Shown here: positions 38,367 to 38,919 of the stretch, piece after piece
Layout of the letters: each line of letters opens with the position of its first letter
Numbering within the stretch: the first letter of the stretch is position 1
DNA from: an uncultured Mycolicibacterium sp.
Lineage (GTDB): Bacteria; Actinomycetota; Actinomycetes; Mycobacteriales; Mycobacteriaceae
Reading direction: 5' to 3'
Length of the DNA stretch: 38,919 nt
Assembly: GCA_945957405.1 (NCBI GenBank)
Contig: CAMFLL010000024.1
Location: forward strand, 1-38,919
Position numbers and translations under genes: made by a program
Notes under the pieces: model-generated
Database searches by the model: none
Told to the model about the DNA's origin: nothing
What the model saw: the letters and a program-made list of their open reading frames with translations, nothing else

Positions 38367-38919
38367 GTGGCGGACAGTCGACGCGCTGATGCGCAGCGGA
38401 ATCGGTCGCGCATCCTGGATATTGCGCGTTCGGCGTTCGCGACCGACCCCGACGTATCGCTGAACACCATCGCGAAGAGTGCGGGCGTCGGACCCGGCAC
38501 GCTGTACCGCCACTTCCCCACCCGCGAAGCGTTGCTGCTCGCGGTCTACCAGCAGGAGATCGAGTTGCTCGGCACGTCGGTCGGGCAATTGCTCACTATA
38601 GAAGCGCCACTGGAGGCATTTCGCAGGTGGGCAAGGAAGCTCGCCGAGCTCGTGCGTATCAAGCACGGCCTCGGCGAGGCGCTGGCCAGCCCGGCGGCCC
38701 AGGCGGTGATCGACGCAACCTACGAACCCGTGACGAGTGCGATCGGGGAGTTGCTCGATGCTGCCGAGGCTGCGGGCGACATCCGCGCCGGGGTCGATGC
38801 AGCAGACGTACTGTTACTCCTCAGCGCACTCTGGCGAGTGCCTCCCGGCGACGCGGGCCTGGTCCAAGCCGATCGCATCCTCGACATGGTCGTCGATTCA
38901 CTGGCGAGTCCCCCGCGGT
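38367..38919 (+). CDS. TetR family transcriptional regulator (partial, runs off the window)
   Basis: Absent from the ORF track because no stop lies inside the window. GTG 38367 follows AGGAGG by five bases and opens 184 codons to the edge. Helix-turn-helix: RSRILDIARSAFATDPDVSLNTIAKSAGVGPGTLYRHFPTREALLLAVYQQE; the helical ligand domain continues to VDSLASPP, close to the usual end of a TetR protein of about 190 residues. It is divergent from the aldo/keto reductase gene and flanks a doubled palindrome, its probable operator. Confidence 0.9.
   Translation, partial: MADSRRADAQRNRSRILDIARSAFATDPDVSLNTIAKSAGVGPGTLYRHFPTREALLLAVYQQEIELLGTSVGQLLTIEAPLEAFRRWARKLAELVRIKHGLGEALASPAAQAVIDATYEPVTSAIGELLDAAEAAGDIRAGVDAADVLLLLSALWRVPPGDAGLVQADRILDMVVDSLASPPR

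Noticed and set aside
1-38919. CRISPR arrays, tRNA or rRNA genes, insertion sequences, att sites
   Set aside because: Looked for regularly spaced repeats, cloverleaf-like segments, transposase or integrase motifs and terminal inverted repeats; none seen, though a covariance-model scan was not possible.

Overview
The window is about two-thirds G+C, with dense actinobacterial-style coding: NTG starts, four-base ATGA/GTGA gene overlaps, GTG and TTG starts, and a hisD-type gene whose C-terminus reads very much like mycobacterial HisD. I infer a Mycobacteriales genome, most likely a fast-growing, soil-type Mycolicibacterium-like organism. This is inferred from protein flavour only; no rRNA or other marker is present. 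I see no tRNA, rRNA, CRISPR array, transposase or phage gene.

Left part (1-9300): a compact natural-product locus on the minus strand. In transcription order it holds a flavin-dependent halogenase-like monooxygenase, one large type I polyketide synthase (KS-AT-DH-KR-ACP, no ER, no thioesterase) and a two-gene ABC-2 exporter coupled to the PKS by a GTGA overlap. A cation/proton antiporter gene lies upstream. The PKS architecture is that of iterative 6-methylsalicylate/naphthoate-type synthases or of a single partly reducing module.

Middle and right part (10700-37200): an accessory nitrogen/amine-catabolism island made of regulator-plus-operon units. Unit 1 (minus): FadR-type GntR regulator, glutamine-synthetase-like ligase, nitrilase, class I glutamine amidotransferase, DUF1097 membrane protein and VOC protein; it resembles a gamma-glutamylation (Puu-like) route. 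Unit 2: MarR and TetR regulators, then a divergent APC permease, HisD-like dehydrogenase and HAD phosphatase. Unit 3: an APC permease divergent from a ROK regulator. Unit 4: FluG-like amidohydrolase, M20 peptidase, FluG-like GS and LysR (minus), divergent from an RpiR regulator that is followed by another APC permease and a small protein gene. Unit 5: a trimethylamine/histamine-dehydrogenase-family flavoprotein. Unit 6: an arginase-family protein with an altered metal site, co-transcribed with a polar amino-acid ABC importer. The right edge has an aldo/keto reductase divergent from a TetR gene that runs out of the window.

Several intergenic regions carry clear palindromic operators: a 33-bp near-perfect palindrome between the TetR and APC genes, a GGTGATCNGATCACC-type set around the GntR gene, a ROK-type palindrome, a doubled GCGGAGA-type palindrome at the right edge, and four copies of a 14-bp motif around the RpiR regulon, arranged as two pairs with identical 38-bp spacing. 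The best candidates for an undescribed system are the halogenase/PKS/exporter locus, the split-FluG operon with its RpiR operator pairs, and the histamine-dehydrogenase-like flavoprotein.
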